Shown: positions 7,663 to 16,248 of the stretch, one piece after another
Layout: every line of letters begins with the position of its first letter
Position numbering within the stretch: the first letter of the stretch is position 1
The notes under the pieces: model-generated
The model's database searches: none
Told to the model about the DNA's origin: nothing
What the model saw: the letters and a program-made list of their open reading frames with translations, nothing else
Translations under genes and position numbers: made by a program
Origin: Clostridia bacterium
Lineage (GTDB): Bacteria > Bacillota > Clostridia > UBA1212 > UBA1255
DNA: 35,414 bases
Direction: 5' to 3'
Assembly (NCBI GenBank): GCA_017508875.1
Contig: JAFWQX010000014.1
Coordinates: 1 to 35,414 of the forward strand

Positions 7663-9485
7663 GTCCAGCTTCGGAACTCCGATTTCTCATCCCACGTTCC
7701 GCCGGCGGACTGATAATCGATCCACTCGTATCCGCCGTACTTACACGAATAAAGATAAGCCTCACGCCGGTCGGTCTCACAGAGCACTGGATGAGGATCG
7801 AACGGGACGGGGCCGTCAATATCCGTAATGCGCCTGTCACGTGCGAGAACGAGCGGGCCGTGGCGCAGGAGCGTCATCCCGTTTCCGGCAGCATTCGAGC
7901 AGCTGTCAGACAATACCATTTCGTCCTCTATATCAAATTCGACGTCGATCATCATACCCTCAGAGAACGGTCCCGGGACCGCCGCATAACCTGAATAGCC
8001 GGGAAGCGTGAGGAAAGGCTTCTCCTCCCCGTTCAGCATGACGCGGAAATTCTTGCTGTAGCAAGGAATACGGATAAGGATATTGCCGGCGAAAAAACCG
8101 CCGCCGCCGATCGTCATTGACACCCTGCCCGAGCGCGGGAAACACGAACGGATATCGAGCACCATCTTGCCGAAACGGACCCTGCCGCTTAAGAAGAAAT
8201 TGACCACCGGACCGACGTCCGACTGCATGAACGCAATAAACGGCACCAGCCCGAGGCCCATCGGCCCGTTTGCGGTACAGCAGCTGAGGTCGAAATCACC
8301 GACTTTGTAGGAAAAGTTGACCTTGAAATTCCTCGTGCCGTTAAAGCGCGGAAAATACTCGAAGAACAGACCGTCGGGCTTAAGAGCACCGATAAGCGCG
8401 TTATAAGCGCTGCGCTCGATATTGTCCGCAAACCGCGAATCACCTTCGAGCCTCAGCAGCTGCAGGCACAGTTTCATCCACGTTACCGTCACGCACGTCT
8501 CCATCATAAGATCGATATCGGGGTTCGTCTGCTCGAAGCGAGTCAGATTCCATTGTTCGCCGGTGCCGGGGCCAAGATTATACGGTGCATCCGCTCCGCC
8601 CGAGCCGAGCTCGGTTATCTCTTCGTTAGCAAGTTTCGCCTGAAGCTTCAGCGCCGCCATCCTGTCCTGCTCTCTTCCGGTAACGCGGTAAAATTCGACG
8701 AGTCCTTCAAAGCACGACATCATCTCGTACGCTTTGGCGATGCTTTCCTTCGGATCACCGTTCCCCCCGACAGTGTACGGAGAGCGGCCGGACAATATCG
8801 CTTCGAATATGTTTTCTCTGCTGCAGCCTCCTTCGCGGACAATATATTCCGCGAACGCCAGGTGTTCCGGCTTTCCGGTGATGTTATATACTTTTACGAC
8901 AGGTTCGAGTATCGACGACGATTCGATCCCGCAAAAAGCCCAGCCCGTCGACAATATCGGCATCTTTCCGGGCTCGCTTCCCACCTGCGAGATCGTGTAA
9001 TCGAGGAGGTCGCTAAGCGCCTTTTTTACGCGCAAAAGCTCCGGTGCACACCATTCTTCGTCACAGTAACCGATCACTCTGTAATACTCCAGCAGTCCGA
9101 GCATGACGTATTTGCGCTCCCACAGATCCGCTCCGCCCGAACCGTTCGGCTGTTGTTCCTTAGGAGCAGTGCTTATCTCGCCGTCAGCGCCCTGGACAGA
9201 AAGGATGTCGTCCACCGCGAGCCTCATTTTATCCAGCAGCCAGCGGTCTCCGGTATAGCCGTAAATCACGGCGGAAGCACGCATGATCTTACCCCAGAAC
9301 TCACCTGCCGCGAACTGATTCCGTTTTTCTCTGTAATAATCTCCGAGGCCGCGGTAATCGAGCACTTTGAGCAGGCCGTTCTCGACGCTGCGTATTTTTC
9401 TGTCAAAAATATCGTCGCCCGAAAGTTTGACGCTCCCCGGCTTCAGCATGAAAAATCTGTCACGGATCTTCTTCGTTTTATCCAC
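7656..9485 (-). CDS. GH127-family beta-L-arabinofuranosidase-like protein
   Basis: A 609-residue (alpha/alpha)6-barrel protein of the GH127/DUF1680 group, which removes beta-L-arabinofuranose from plant glycans. The zinc-thiolate centre is visible: Glu329-x-Cys331 in METCVTVTW and Cys402-Cys403 in SCCTANG, matching Glu338, Cys340, Cys417 and Cys418 of Bifidobacterium HypBA1, where Cys417 is the nucleophile. The sections NIERSAYNALIGA and DGLFFEYFPR are also typical. No signal peptide, so cytosolic. GTG at 9485 was chosen: GGAGG (9495-9499) lies 9 nt upstream, whereas the GTG at 9494 directly abuts that site. It overlaps the miaB stop by 8 nt. The stop codon lies in a repeat heptad. Exact substrate linkage is uncertain (GH127, GH146 and related families are similar). 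Confidence 0.88.
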   Translation of the reverse strand: MDKTKKIRDRFFMLKPGSVKLSGDDIFDRKIRSVENGLLKVLDYRGLGDYYREKRNQFAAGEFWGKIMRASAVIYGYTGDRWLLDKMRLAVDDILSVQGADGEISTAPKEQQPNGSGGADLWERKYVMLGLLEYYRVIGYCDEEWCAPELLRVKKALSDLLDYTISQVGSEPGKMPILSTGWAFCGIESSSILEPVVKVYNITGKPEHLAFAEYIVREGGCSRENIFEAILSGRSPYTVGGNGDPKESIAKAYEMMSCFEGLVEFYRVTGREQDRMAALKLQAKLANEEITELGSGGADAPYNLGPGTGEQWNLTRFEQTNPDIDLMMETCVTVTWMKLCLQLLRLEGDSRFADNIERSAYNALIGALKPDGLFFEYFPRFNGTRNFKVNFSYKVGDFDLSCCTANGPMGLGLVPFIAFMQSDVGPVVNFFLSGRVRFGKMVLDIRSCFPRSGRVSMTIGGGGFFAGNILIRIPCYSKNFRVMLNGEEKPFLTLPGYSGYAAVPGPFSEGMMIDVEFDIEDEMVLSDSCSNAAGNGMTLLRHGPLVLARDRRITDIDGPVPFDPHPVLCETDRREAYLYSCKYGGYEWIDYQSAGGTWDEKSEFRSWTS

Positions 9486-10938
9486 AATAAACACCCTCCA
9501 GCGACCACGTTTCTGCGCGTGTGATTTTTATGGGGACAATATCTCCCGCTTCCGGTTTATTCAGGCAGCGCTCTTTAAGTGCGGCGGCGTCAACGTCAAA
9601 ATTAACCACTTTATTGCCCTCGGACCTCCCTGTAAGCCTTGACGGATCGGTCCTGCTCGGGCCCTCAACGAGCACGCAAAGCGTCTTTCCTTCGAGCGCT
9701 TCGTTCTTCTCGCGGCTGATCCTGTTCTGCGTATCCACGAGGCGTTTGAACCTTTCGTTGACAACGTCTTCCGGTATCTGGTCAGGGCTCATTGCCGCCG
9801 GAGTCCCCTGCCGCTTTGAATATATAAACGTGAAGGCCGCGTCGAACCTTACCTCTTCAAGAAGTGACAGCGTATCTGCAAATTCTTCTTCCGTCTCGCC
9901 CGGGAAGCCTATCATAATGTCGGTCGAGAGCGTGACGTCCGGGATCAGCTTCCGCACTTCAGAAACGAGGCCGAGATACTTCTCCCGCGTATACTTTCTG
10001 TTCATTCTTTTAAGCTCGGACGTGCTGCCGGACTGTACCGGAAGATGCAGCTGAGAGCAGATCGCAGGTTCTTCTGCTATGGCGCGGATAAGTTCAGGCG
10101 AGAGGTCTTTCGGATGCGACGTCATAAATCTTACACGCGCGATACCTGTCTCACGGGCAACGCGCCTTATAAGCGCCGCGAAATCCGTTCCGTCGCCGTC
10201 ATTGCCTTTCCCGTATGAATTTACGTTCTGCCCGAGCAGCATTACTTCTTTCGCGCCGCCCTGTACGAGCGCTTTCACTTCGTCGATTATGTCGTCAGCC
10301 TTTCTGCTGCGTTCTCTACCGCGCACGTACGGGACAATGCAGTAGGAGCAGAAATTGTCGCAGCCGTACATTACCGTAACGTACGCCTTAAACTTGTCGT
10401 CCCGCAGCATCGGCACACCTTCCGGAACGCTGTCCTCACTCTCGGCGCCGATCACGCGCCTGTTCTCAAATATCCTTTGGGCCATATATTCAGGAAGGCG
10501 GTATGTATTACCTGTCCCGAGCACGATATCCACGTGCCTGTACGATTTTTTGATCCGTTCAACGACCCATTCCTGTTCGGTCATACAGCCGCAAACGATC
10601 ACGATCATATCAGGCTTATGCTTCTTTGCGCCTTTGATCGCGCCCAGCTGCCCGAATATCTTATCCTCCGCGTTCTCACGCACGCAGCACGTATTAAAGA
10701 CCACCACGTCCGGAATGAGCGCAGAATCGCTGAGCTGATAATCCGGGACGACGCTATATCCCATTCGCGCCAGCATGCCCTTCAGTTTTTCCGAGTCGTG
10801 CTCGTTCATCTGGCATCCGAACGTTTTTACAAAAGCCGTAAGCGGCTGCCCTTCCTTCCCGGAAGTCAATTCGTTATGCTCTTTTATTTTATCCGCAAAG
10901 CGTTGTATCCGCGCCATTGTTACGGGGTCAATACTCAT
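9478..10938 (-). CDS. miaB: tRNA methylthiotransferase MiaB
   Basis: A radical-SAM enzyme that adds the 2-methylthio group to N6-isopentenyladenosine-37 of tRNAs reading UNN codons. The 486-residue protein has the three MTTase-domain cysteines (Cys42 in FGCQMNEHDSE, Cys84 in NTCCVREN, Cys118 in CGCMTEQ), the radical-SAM CxxxCxxC (Cys193, Cys197, Cys200 in YGCDNFCSYCIVPY), LLGQNVNSYG, and a C-terminal TRAM region. The N-terminus is about 30 residues longer than the short E. coli form, as in other Firmicutes. The start has AGAGGA 6 nt upstream and a promoter at 10988-11016. The usual Firmicutes neighbour mutS is not in the window; a GH127 gene overlaps its 3' end instead. Confidence 0.97.
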   Translation of the reverse strand: MSIDPVTMARIQRFADKIKEHNELTSGKEGQPLTAFVKTFGCQMNEHDSEKLKGMLARMGYSVVPDYQLSDSALIPDVVVFNTCCVRENAEDKIFGQLGAIKGAKKHKPDMIVIVCGCMTEQEWVVERIKKSYRHVDIVLGTGNTYRLPEYMAQRIFENRRVIGAESEDSVPEGVPMLRDDKFKAYVTVMYGCDNFCSYCIVPYVRGRERSRKADDIIDEVKALVQGGAKEVMLLGQNVNSYGKGNDGDGTDFAALIRRVARETGIARVRFMTSHPKDLSPELIRAIAEEPAICSQLHLPVQSGSTSELKRMNRKYTREKYLGLVSEVRKLIPDVTLSTDIMIGFPGETEEEFADTLSLLEEVRFDAAFTFIYSKRQGTPAAMSPDQIPEDVVNERFKRLVDTQNRISREKNEALEGKTLCVLVEGPSRTDPSRLTGRSEGNKVVNFDVDAAALKERCLNKPEAGDIVPIKITRAETWSLEGVYCG

Positions 10939-10987
10939 ATGCTTTCCTCTCGTTTTGCAGTATCGCCGCTATAAACGGCACGTGTTA

Positions 10988-11016
10988 ATAATACCATATC
11001 GCTATGTTTTGTACAA
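10988..11016 (-). promoter_or_regulatory. Promoter for miaB
   Basis: Minus strand: TTGTAC (11016-11011), 17 bp spacer, TATTAT (10993-10988), with a TG one base before the -10 box (extended -10). The -35 box is weak, the -10 strong. It gives a leader of about 45 nt before the miaB ATG at 10938. It lies between the tRNA-Leu terminator and miaB, so miaB need not depend on tRNA read-through. Confidence 0.6.
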
Positions 11017-11066
11017 CAATCAGCCTGCTTCACGACTGTGTCAATTATTAAGTTACGTATTCATTG

Positions 11067-11090
11067 AAAAAAGCACGCTTACCGCGTGCT
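11067..11090 (-). terminator. Intrinsic terminator after tRNA-Leu
   Basis: Minus strand: AGCACGC, 5-nt loop, GCGTGCT, then five T (11071-11067). The 7-bp stem is perfect and GC-rich. It starts 12 nt after the 3' end of the tRNA gene, the expected place for a tRNA terminator. Confidence 0.9.
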
Positions 11091-11101
11091 CTTAATTCAA
11101 A

Positions 11102-11185
11102 TGCCGGCGGCGGGACTTGAACCCGCACCCCATCGCTGAGAATGGATTTTGAGTCCATCACGTCTGCCAATTCCATCACGCCGAC
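11102..11185 (-). tRNA. tRNA-Leu, anticodon CAA
   Basis: An 84-nt gene that folds as a class II tRNA. Acceptor stem is GTCGGCG against CGCCGGC with one T-G wobble at the second pair. The anticodon stem ATGGA/TCCAT encloses the loop CTCAAAA, anticodon CAA (plus-strand TTG at 11149-11151), reading the codon UUG. The T-arm GCGGG-TTCAAGT-CCCGC is perfect, and an extended variable arm is present as expected for leucine. Discriminator base is A. The CCA end is not encoded, so CCA-adding enzyme is required. Single tRNA, not part of a cluster, with its own terminator. Confidence 0.96.
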
Positions 11186-11313
11186 AAAAATATTCTCCCG
11201 GCACCGGATGCACGGGCTGATGCGCAAAAGCAGGAAATAACGCCGCAGGAACGACAGATATCCTTCGCGCGGACAATATTTTACCGCGTTGCCCCCGATA
11301 TTTCAAGTTGTTT

Positions 11314-11343
11314 TTTACATCCTGCCACTAAATGTGCTAAAAT
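11314..11343 (+). promoter_or_regulatory. Possible promoter for the GH3 gene
   Basis: TTTACA (11314-11319), 18 bp spacer, TAAAAT (11338-11343). Both boxes are five of six to consensus. The predicted transcript starts near 11350, about 68 nt before the chosen GH3 ATG. Divergent from the tRNA-Leu gene. Confidence 0.5.
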
Positions 11344-11417
11344 ACGTATCAGAACGGCCGGCGTACGGAGAGCCGCAGCTGCCGGAAGCGCCTGACCGGA
11401 AGGATGCGTGGGTCAAT

Positions 11418-13784
11418 ATGAACAGGTTAAAGAGAACCGCCGGAAAATTCATCAAAAAAATCGTAGACTGCTTCACAGGCACAGGCCTTGACCAGGCACT
11501 TATGAAGGCGGAAGGAGAAGCGGCATGCGACGGCAGGCTGAGCGAGGTCATCCGCCTCTCGGCAGCGGAAGGCTGCGTACTTCTGAAGAACGACGGGACC
11601 CTTCCCCTTGATAAAGATAAAGAGATCAGTGTGTTCGGCCGCACACAGTTCGACTGGTTTTACGTTGGATACGGCTCCGGCGGAAACGTAAATGCGCCGT
11701 ATAAGGTAAACCTCGTTGACGGCCTTGAAAACGCAGGCGCATCATATAACAAAGCCGTCGCAGACGCGTACCGCAGCTGGATCTCCGTCCCCGTAAACGC
11801 TGCCGACGAAGGCTGGTGGGGGCATTGGCCGTTCTCCCATCCGGAAATGCCGCTCGATCCGGCGCTCGTAAAAAAAGCGGCGGAAACTTCAAGCACCGCA
11901 GTATGCGTGATAGGCAGAGCCGCGGGCGAAGACCGCGACAATAAGCTGAAAAAAGGCAGCTATTACCTCACAGACGAAGAGCTTTCGATGCTGAAGACTG
12001 TGACGGACGCTTTTGAAAAGACGGTCGTGATCCTCGACGTCGGAAACATAATTGATATGAGCTGGACCGGGCAGTTCGGGGACCGGATTTCGGCGATCCT
12101 GATTGCATGGCTCGGAGGGATGGAGAGCGGAAACGCCTTATGCGACGTACTGTTCGGAGCAGTATCTCCTTCCGGGAAACTTCCGGATACTATTGCAGAG
12201 AACTATTCCGACTATGCTTCTTCGCCGTTTTTCGGAGGAAAGAAATACAACCGGTACTCAGAGGATATCTTCGTAGGGTACCGTTATTTCGACGCGCATC
12301 CCGAAAAAGTGCTGTGGCGGTTCGGATACGGGCTTTCGTATACCGCATTTGAAGTTCAGGAAACGGATTGTCCCGAATACGATGCCGGAAACGGGCGGTT
12401 TTCGGTAAGCGTGACAGTAAAAAACACAGGCAAGGCAGCCGCGAAAGAAGTTGTCCGTCTGTACTGCAGACAGGCTCCCGGGAGACTTTCCAAACCCGAC
12501 AGGGTGCTCGCCGGATTTGCCAAGACGAAAATAATTGCCCCTGGTGAAAGCGATACGGTCAATATCACTTTTGACCGCAAATATATTTCGTCGTTCGATG
12601 AAGCGATACACGCATTCGTCATTGAGCGCGGTCAATACGTTTTCGAGCTTCAGACCGACTCCCCCTCCGGCGCAGGTTTCGTACCTATCGGAACGTACGA
12701 CTGTGAAGAAGAAACCGTCGTCGAACATTGCCGCACACTGTTTTTCTCAGGCCCGGAGCTAAAAAAGCGTATCCTTGATGAGCTTCCCGCAGGTATAAAT
12801 TACGCAGGCGACAATGGTATCGTTTTTGATGACGTCCGCGCAGCTCACGAGAAACCGGACAGCTTTATCTCGCAGCTCAGCCTCGAAGAACTCGAAGCGC
12901 TGACGCGCGGCCACGGAATGATGGACTCCCCTCTCGGGACTCCGGGAAACGCAGGCGTTTTCGGCGGAATAATCCCCTCACTGCGCGAAAAAGGCATAAG
13001 ACCCGTGACCTGCGCAGACGGCCCGGCCGGTCTCAGACTGAAAAAATACGCCGCGCTGATGCCGTGCGGCACAGCTTTAGCAGCTTCATGGAACGAAGAA
13101 CTTGTCAGCGAAATTCACAGACTCATCGCCAAGGAAATGGAAGAATACGGCGTGGATATGCAGCTCTCGCCGGGCATGAACATACACCGAAACCCGCTTT
13201 GCGGCAGAAATTTTGAATATTTTTCAGAAGACCCCGTACTGTCCGGAAAGACCGGCGCGGCAGTCGTGCGCGGAGTACAATCCGCAGGGAGATCGAGCTG
13301 CCCCAAACATTTCGCCTGCAATAACCAGGAAACGAAGCGCAATACAAACGATTCATTAGTATACGAACGCGCACTTCGAGAAATATATCTGCGCAATTTT
13401 GAGATCACAGTAAAAGAAGCCTCTCCCCTCGCGATAATGACGAGCTACAATAAGGTCAACGGCGTGTGGTCGCACTACAATTACGACCTTGTGACTACGG
13501 TATTGCGCGGAGAATGGGGCTTCTCCGGACTTGTAATAACGGACTGGTGGATGAAGAAGTCAAGGTCTCCCGAATTCCCGAAGCTCAGGGACAACGCCTA
13601 CCGCGTCCGCGCCGGCGTTGACGTCCTCATGCCGGGCAATATGAGCCGCATGCGCCGCAGATTCGTTTCGGACGGAACGCTCCTTAAGACGGTCGGGAAA
13701 AGCGGCGGGATCACTCCGGGCGAAATTCAGCAAAGTGCCCGCAGAGTGCTCGAATTAATCCTTGCCCTCGATAAAGATAAATGA
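11418..13784 (+). CDS. GH3 beta-glucosidase-like enzyme with permuted domain order
   Basis: A 788-residue glycoside hydrolase family 3 protein. The order is inverted relative to most GH3 enzymes: the (alpha/beta)6 sandwich domain comes first (LSAAEGCVLLKNDGTLPL near the start, FGYGLSYTAFE at its end), then a fibronectin-III-like domain (about 290-375), and the TIM barrel last. In the barrel KHFACNNQE (Lys630, His631) and LVITDWW with the nucleophile Asp709 are intact. The same permutation is known in Butyrivibrio fibrisolvens and Ruminococcus albus beta-glucosidases. No signal peptide: cytosolic cleavage of cello- or other beta-glycosides is likely, but beta-xylosidase or N-acetylglucosaminidase activity cannot be excluded. 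ATG at 11418 was preferred to an upstream TTG at 11289 because the likely promoter lies between them. Confidence 0.9.
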   Translation: MNRLKRTAGKFIKKIVDCFTGTGLDQALMKAEGEAACDGRLSEVIRLSAAEGCVLLKNDGTLPLDKDKEISVFGRTQFDWFYVGYGSGGNVNAPYKVNLVDGLENAGASYNKAVADAYRSWISVPVNAADEGWWGHWPFSHPEMPLDPALVKKAAETSSTAVCVIGRAAGEDRDNKLKKGSYYLTDEELSMLKTVTDAFEKTVVILDVGNIIDMSWTGQFGDRISAILIAWLGGMESGNALCDVLFGAVSPSGKLPDTIAENYSDYASSPFFGGKKYNRYSEDIFVGYRYFDAHPEKVLWRFGYGLSYTAFEVQETDCPEYDAGNGRFSVSVTVKNTGKAAAKEVVRLYCRQAPGRLSKPDRVLAGFAKTKIIAPGESDTVNITFDRKYISSFDEAIHAFVIERGQYVFELQTDSPSGAGFVPIGTYDCEEETVVEHCRTLFFSGPELKKRILDELPAGINYAGDNGIVFDDVRAAHEKPDSFISQLSLEELEALTRGHGMMDSPLGTPGNAGVFGGIIPSLREKGIRPVTCADGPAGLRLKKYAALMPCGTALAASWNEELVSEIHRLIAKEMEEYGVDMQLSPGMNIHRNPLCGRNFEYFSEDPVLSGKTGAAVVRGVQSAGRSSCPKHFACNNQETKRNTNDSLVYERALREIYLRNFEITVKEASPLAIMTSYNKVNGVWSHYNYDLVTTVLRGEWGFSGLVITDWWMKKSRSPEFPKLRDNAYRVRAGVDVLMPGNMSRMRRRFVSDGTLLKTVGKSGGITPGEIQQSARRVLELILALDKDK

Positions 13785-13836
13785 TAAAATAGCCATACTG
13801 AAAATTCATTTTTTTAGTTCGACAGGAGGACTGAAT

Positions 13837-15264
13837 ATGAAAAGAAAAATCGCATTGTTTACAGCGATCGTAATGTGCGCCGTGTTTATGCTTGCCTCTT
13901 TACAGGCTTTTGCAGAGGAAGAGAAACCGGCTGATGAAAAGTATGCAAGGTTTATCGCACTCGGAAATGATCCGTACGCTACGTTCAAGTTCAGCGGAAG
14001 CGGGAAAAACCAGACTATTGACCCCGATACGGTCGTCTGGGCGGCGATCCGCTACAGGACGGAATCGCAGTATGACAGCACCGGCGTAGAATATAAGGCA
14101 CAGTTCTACGTTAACCCTGCTGCCGAGCCGTGCGTTCCTGTAACGTACAGTTTCACCAAAAACTGGGAGACGGCGATAGTGGACTGCACCGCCACGAACG
14201 AAAGCACAGACCTTGACTCGAAGTGGAACAGTTCAGGATATACGAGTCCTGCCGAGATTCGTTATGACCCGCTTGAACCGGACCGCGACTCCGAAGATAC
14301 GTCACAGGACGAGTTAAACGGTCAGGTCCAGAAGAATGACTACATCGACGTCGCATGGATCGCCTTCTTTGAAAACAAAGCGGACGCCGAAGCATATACC
14401 GGAGCGGAAGATACGCCTTACTGCATCCTCGACCTGGACAGCTTCAAAAATCCTGCAGGTGCACATAACCTTAAGGTCAAGATCCAGTCGGATAACGGTG
14501 AAGAGATCCCTGATGATACTGACGATAAGCTATTCTATCTTTATGACAAAGACATTTCCGTTAACACGGGCTGGTGGCTGAACCCCGTAGTCGAAGAAGC
14601 GACGATAGATGTTTCGTTCGAGATAGATAAATGGTTCAGCGGTTTCAATTATTTTGCATACTGCTGCCCGAATCCTGTTCCTATGAGAATAGCCCTTTTG
14701 AACGAAGACGAGGATGAGGTCTGGTCCGGAGAAGCCACCTGCTCCAACAACGAAGGACATACCGTCGATATGGAGAAGCGCTTTGCACCGGGCGTATATA
14801 CTCTCTCGTTCATCGGCGGAGACGTAAGCGAACTGGAATACGAAACGTGGTTCGTACTTGGATCTTGCGCAGCGTTTAACGAAAAGCTTGAAGAAGATTC
14901 CGTTACCGTTATGGGCGGAGCTACTAACGATAGTACCGGCCCCGCTCCGTTCATTTCATTGATCACGTGCGATCCCGACCCGGATTACACTCCCGAGCCT
15001 ACTAAAGTTCCCGCCACTGCGACGCCTACCAAAGAGCCCACTGAAGCTCCTGCGTCCGCACCTGCGACCGATGCTCCTACCGAAAAATCCGGTGGAGAGC
15101 AGACGTCTGAAACTTCAAAGCCTCAGGATGATAATAAGGGAAACGAGAAGCCGGATGAAAAGAAGGCCAACGTCTGGCCAATTATCGGAATCATTGCCGC
15201 CGCTCTCGTCGTGATCTGCGCCGTCGCCGTGATCATCGTTTCTCTTAAAAAGAAGAAGAAATAA
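13837..15264 (+). CDS. Surface protein with signal peptide, Thr/Pro stalk and C-terminal anchor
   Basis: A 475-residue protein that I do not recognise. Residues 1-26 are a signal peptide (MKRKIALFTAIVMC..., cleavage expected after QAFA). An acidic extracellular region of about 350 residues, rich in Asp, Trp and Tyr and probably beta-structured, follows. Then comes a Pro/Thr/Lys-rich stalk (about 383-443, units like TPTKEPTEAP), one membrane helix (about 446-469) and five Lys. This is a type I membrane-anchored architecture. AGGAGG lies 7 nt before the ATG. The gap from GH3 is 52 bp with no visible terminator, so co-transcription is possible. It could be a carbohydrate- or ligand-binding surface protein; nothing in the sequence proves that. 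The DUF1287 lipoprotein at 30030-31070 has a similar stalk. Confidence 0.85.
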   Translation: MKRKIALFTAIVMCAVFMLASLQAFAEEEKPADEKYARFIALGNDPYATFKFSGSGKNQTIDPDTVVWAAIRYRTESQYDSTGVEYKAQFYVNPAAEPCVPVTYSFTKNWETAIVDCTATNESTDLDSKWNSSGYTSPAEIRYDPLEPDRDSEDTSQDELNGQVQKNDYIDVAWIAFFENKADAEAYTGAEDTPYCILDLDSFKNPAGAHNLKVKIQSDNGEEIPDDTDDKLFYLYDKDISVNTGWWLNPVVEEATIDVSFEIDKWFSGFNYFAYCCPNPVPMRIALLNEDEDEVWSGEATCSNNEGHTVDMEKRFAPGVYTLSFIGGDVSELEYETWFVLGSCAAFNEKLEEDSVTVMGGATNDSTGPAPFISLITCDPDPDYTPEPTKVPATATPTKEPTEAPASAPATDAPTEKSGGEQTSETSKPQDDNKGNEKPDEKKANVWPIIGIIAAALVVICAVAVIIVSLKKKKK

Positions 15265-15282
15265 GCATTTTCCGGAACGAGT

Positions 15283-16248
15283 ATGATCCGTTACGTTTGC
15301 GGAATTGAAGATGAAAACGTTTTATTATCCAGTCTGCTGACAGGCAGGCTGGATATTTATTCGTCTACGCTAAGCAAACTGAAAACCGGAGGCGGAATAT
15401 ATCTGAACGGAGAATCCGTGCACGTAAGGCGCCCGGTGCATGTGGGGGACGTAGTAGAGCTCGACCTTGAGAGCGCGGAGACCCCTTCGCAGATCCCCGC
15501 CGAGCCGTGGCTCCCGGACATCATTTTCGAAAGTGAGGGGCTGCTGGGCGTCAATAAACCCGCTATGAGCGTTGTCCATCCCACTGTCTTTCACCGCGAA
15601 GGCACCATTGCCGCAGGCGTAGTCAATTATTATCAGCAAAAAGGCATACGCGCAGGTATCCATATCGTTAACCGCCTCGATCTCGGAACTTCCGGTCTTA
15701 TGCTGCTTGCAAAGTACGGGCTCGTTCAGGAACGTATGCGAAAGCAGGCGGAGCGCGGCGAATACACAAAGATCTATATAGGCGTGGCGGATACGCGAAG
15801 TTCGGAAAGGGTATTGCGCGCCGGAGACCGGTTCGATATCGACGCACCGATAGCGCGCGACAGGACGAGCATAATAAAGCGAAAAGTCGATCCGGACGGT
15901 GACCCCGCGCTTACCAAAGTTAAAATCCTATCTGTAAATGAAGAAAAACACACTGCCCTCGCGGCATTCTCCCTCGTAACCGGACGTACGCACCAGATAA
16001 GAGTACATATGAGCCACGCAGGATTTCCGCTGCTGGGCGATTCTATGTACGATCAGGCTTTTTACGAGTCAGAAAAAACACATCAGCTCCTGCATCAGTT
16101 CAGGTCGGAATTCACCGAACCGCTGACACAGGAACATATGAGAATTTATTGTCCGCTGCCGGACGAGATATTGTCCGAATACCCCTGGGCTGAAACGCTT
16201 CAGGAAGCCGCGGAATCTTCGGATATATTCGATTCGCTTACGACGTAG
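15283..16248 (+). CDS. RluA-family pseudouridine synthase
   Basis: A 321-residue RNA pseudouridine synthase. Catalytic Asp133 lies in NRLDLGTSGLM, with Asn130 at the position that is His in RluA/RluD (HRLD). LVTGRTHQIRVHMSHAGFPLLGDSMY is the second family signature. An S4-like region occupies about 1-65 (SKLKTGGGIYLNG, VHVGDVVEL). The substrate site in rRNA or tRNA is not predictable. It starts 18 bp after the stalk-protein gene with only a weak GGAACGAG ribosome site, and its last 49 nt overlap the end of the convergent GT2 gene. A second paralogue is encoded at 17144-18181. Confidence 0.93.
   Translation: MIRYVCGIEDENVLLSSLLTGRLDIYSSTLSKLKTGGGIYLNGESVHVRRPVHVGDVVELDLESAETPSQIPAEPWLPDIIFESEGLLGVNKPAMSVVHPTVFHREGTIAAGVVNYYQQKGIRAGIHIVNRLDLGTSGLMLLAKYGLVQERMRKQAERGEYTKIYIGVADTRSSERVLRAGDRFDIDAPIARDRTSIIKRKVDPDGDPALTKVKILSVNEEKHTALAAFSLVTGRTHQIRVHMSHAGFPLLGDSMYDQAFYESEKTHQLLHQFRSEFTEPLTQEHMRIYCPLPDEILSEYPWAETLQEAAESSDIFDSLTT

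Noticed and set aside
11289-11417. Upstream TTG start extending the GH3 protein by 43 residues
   Set aside because: The likely promoter -10 box lies downstream of that TTG, and the added residues do not resemble a signal peptide or GH3 sequence.
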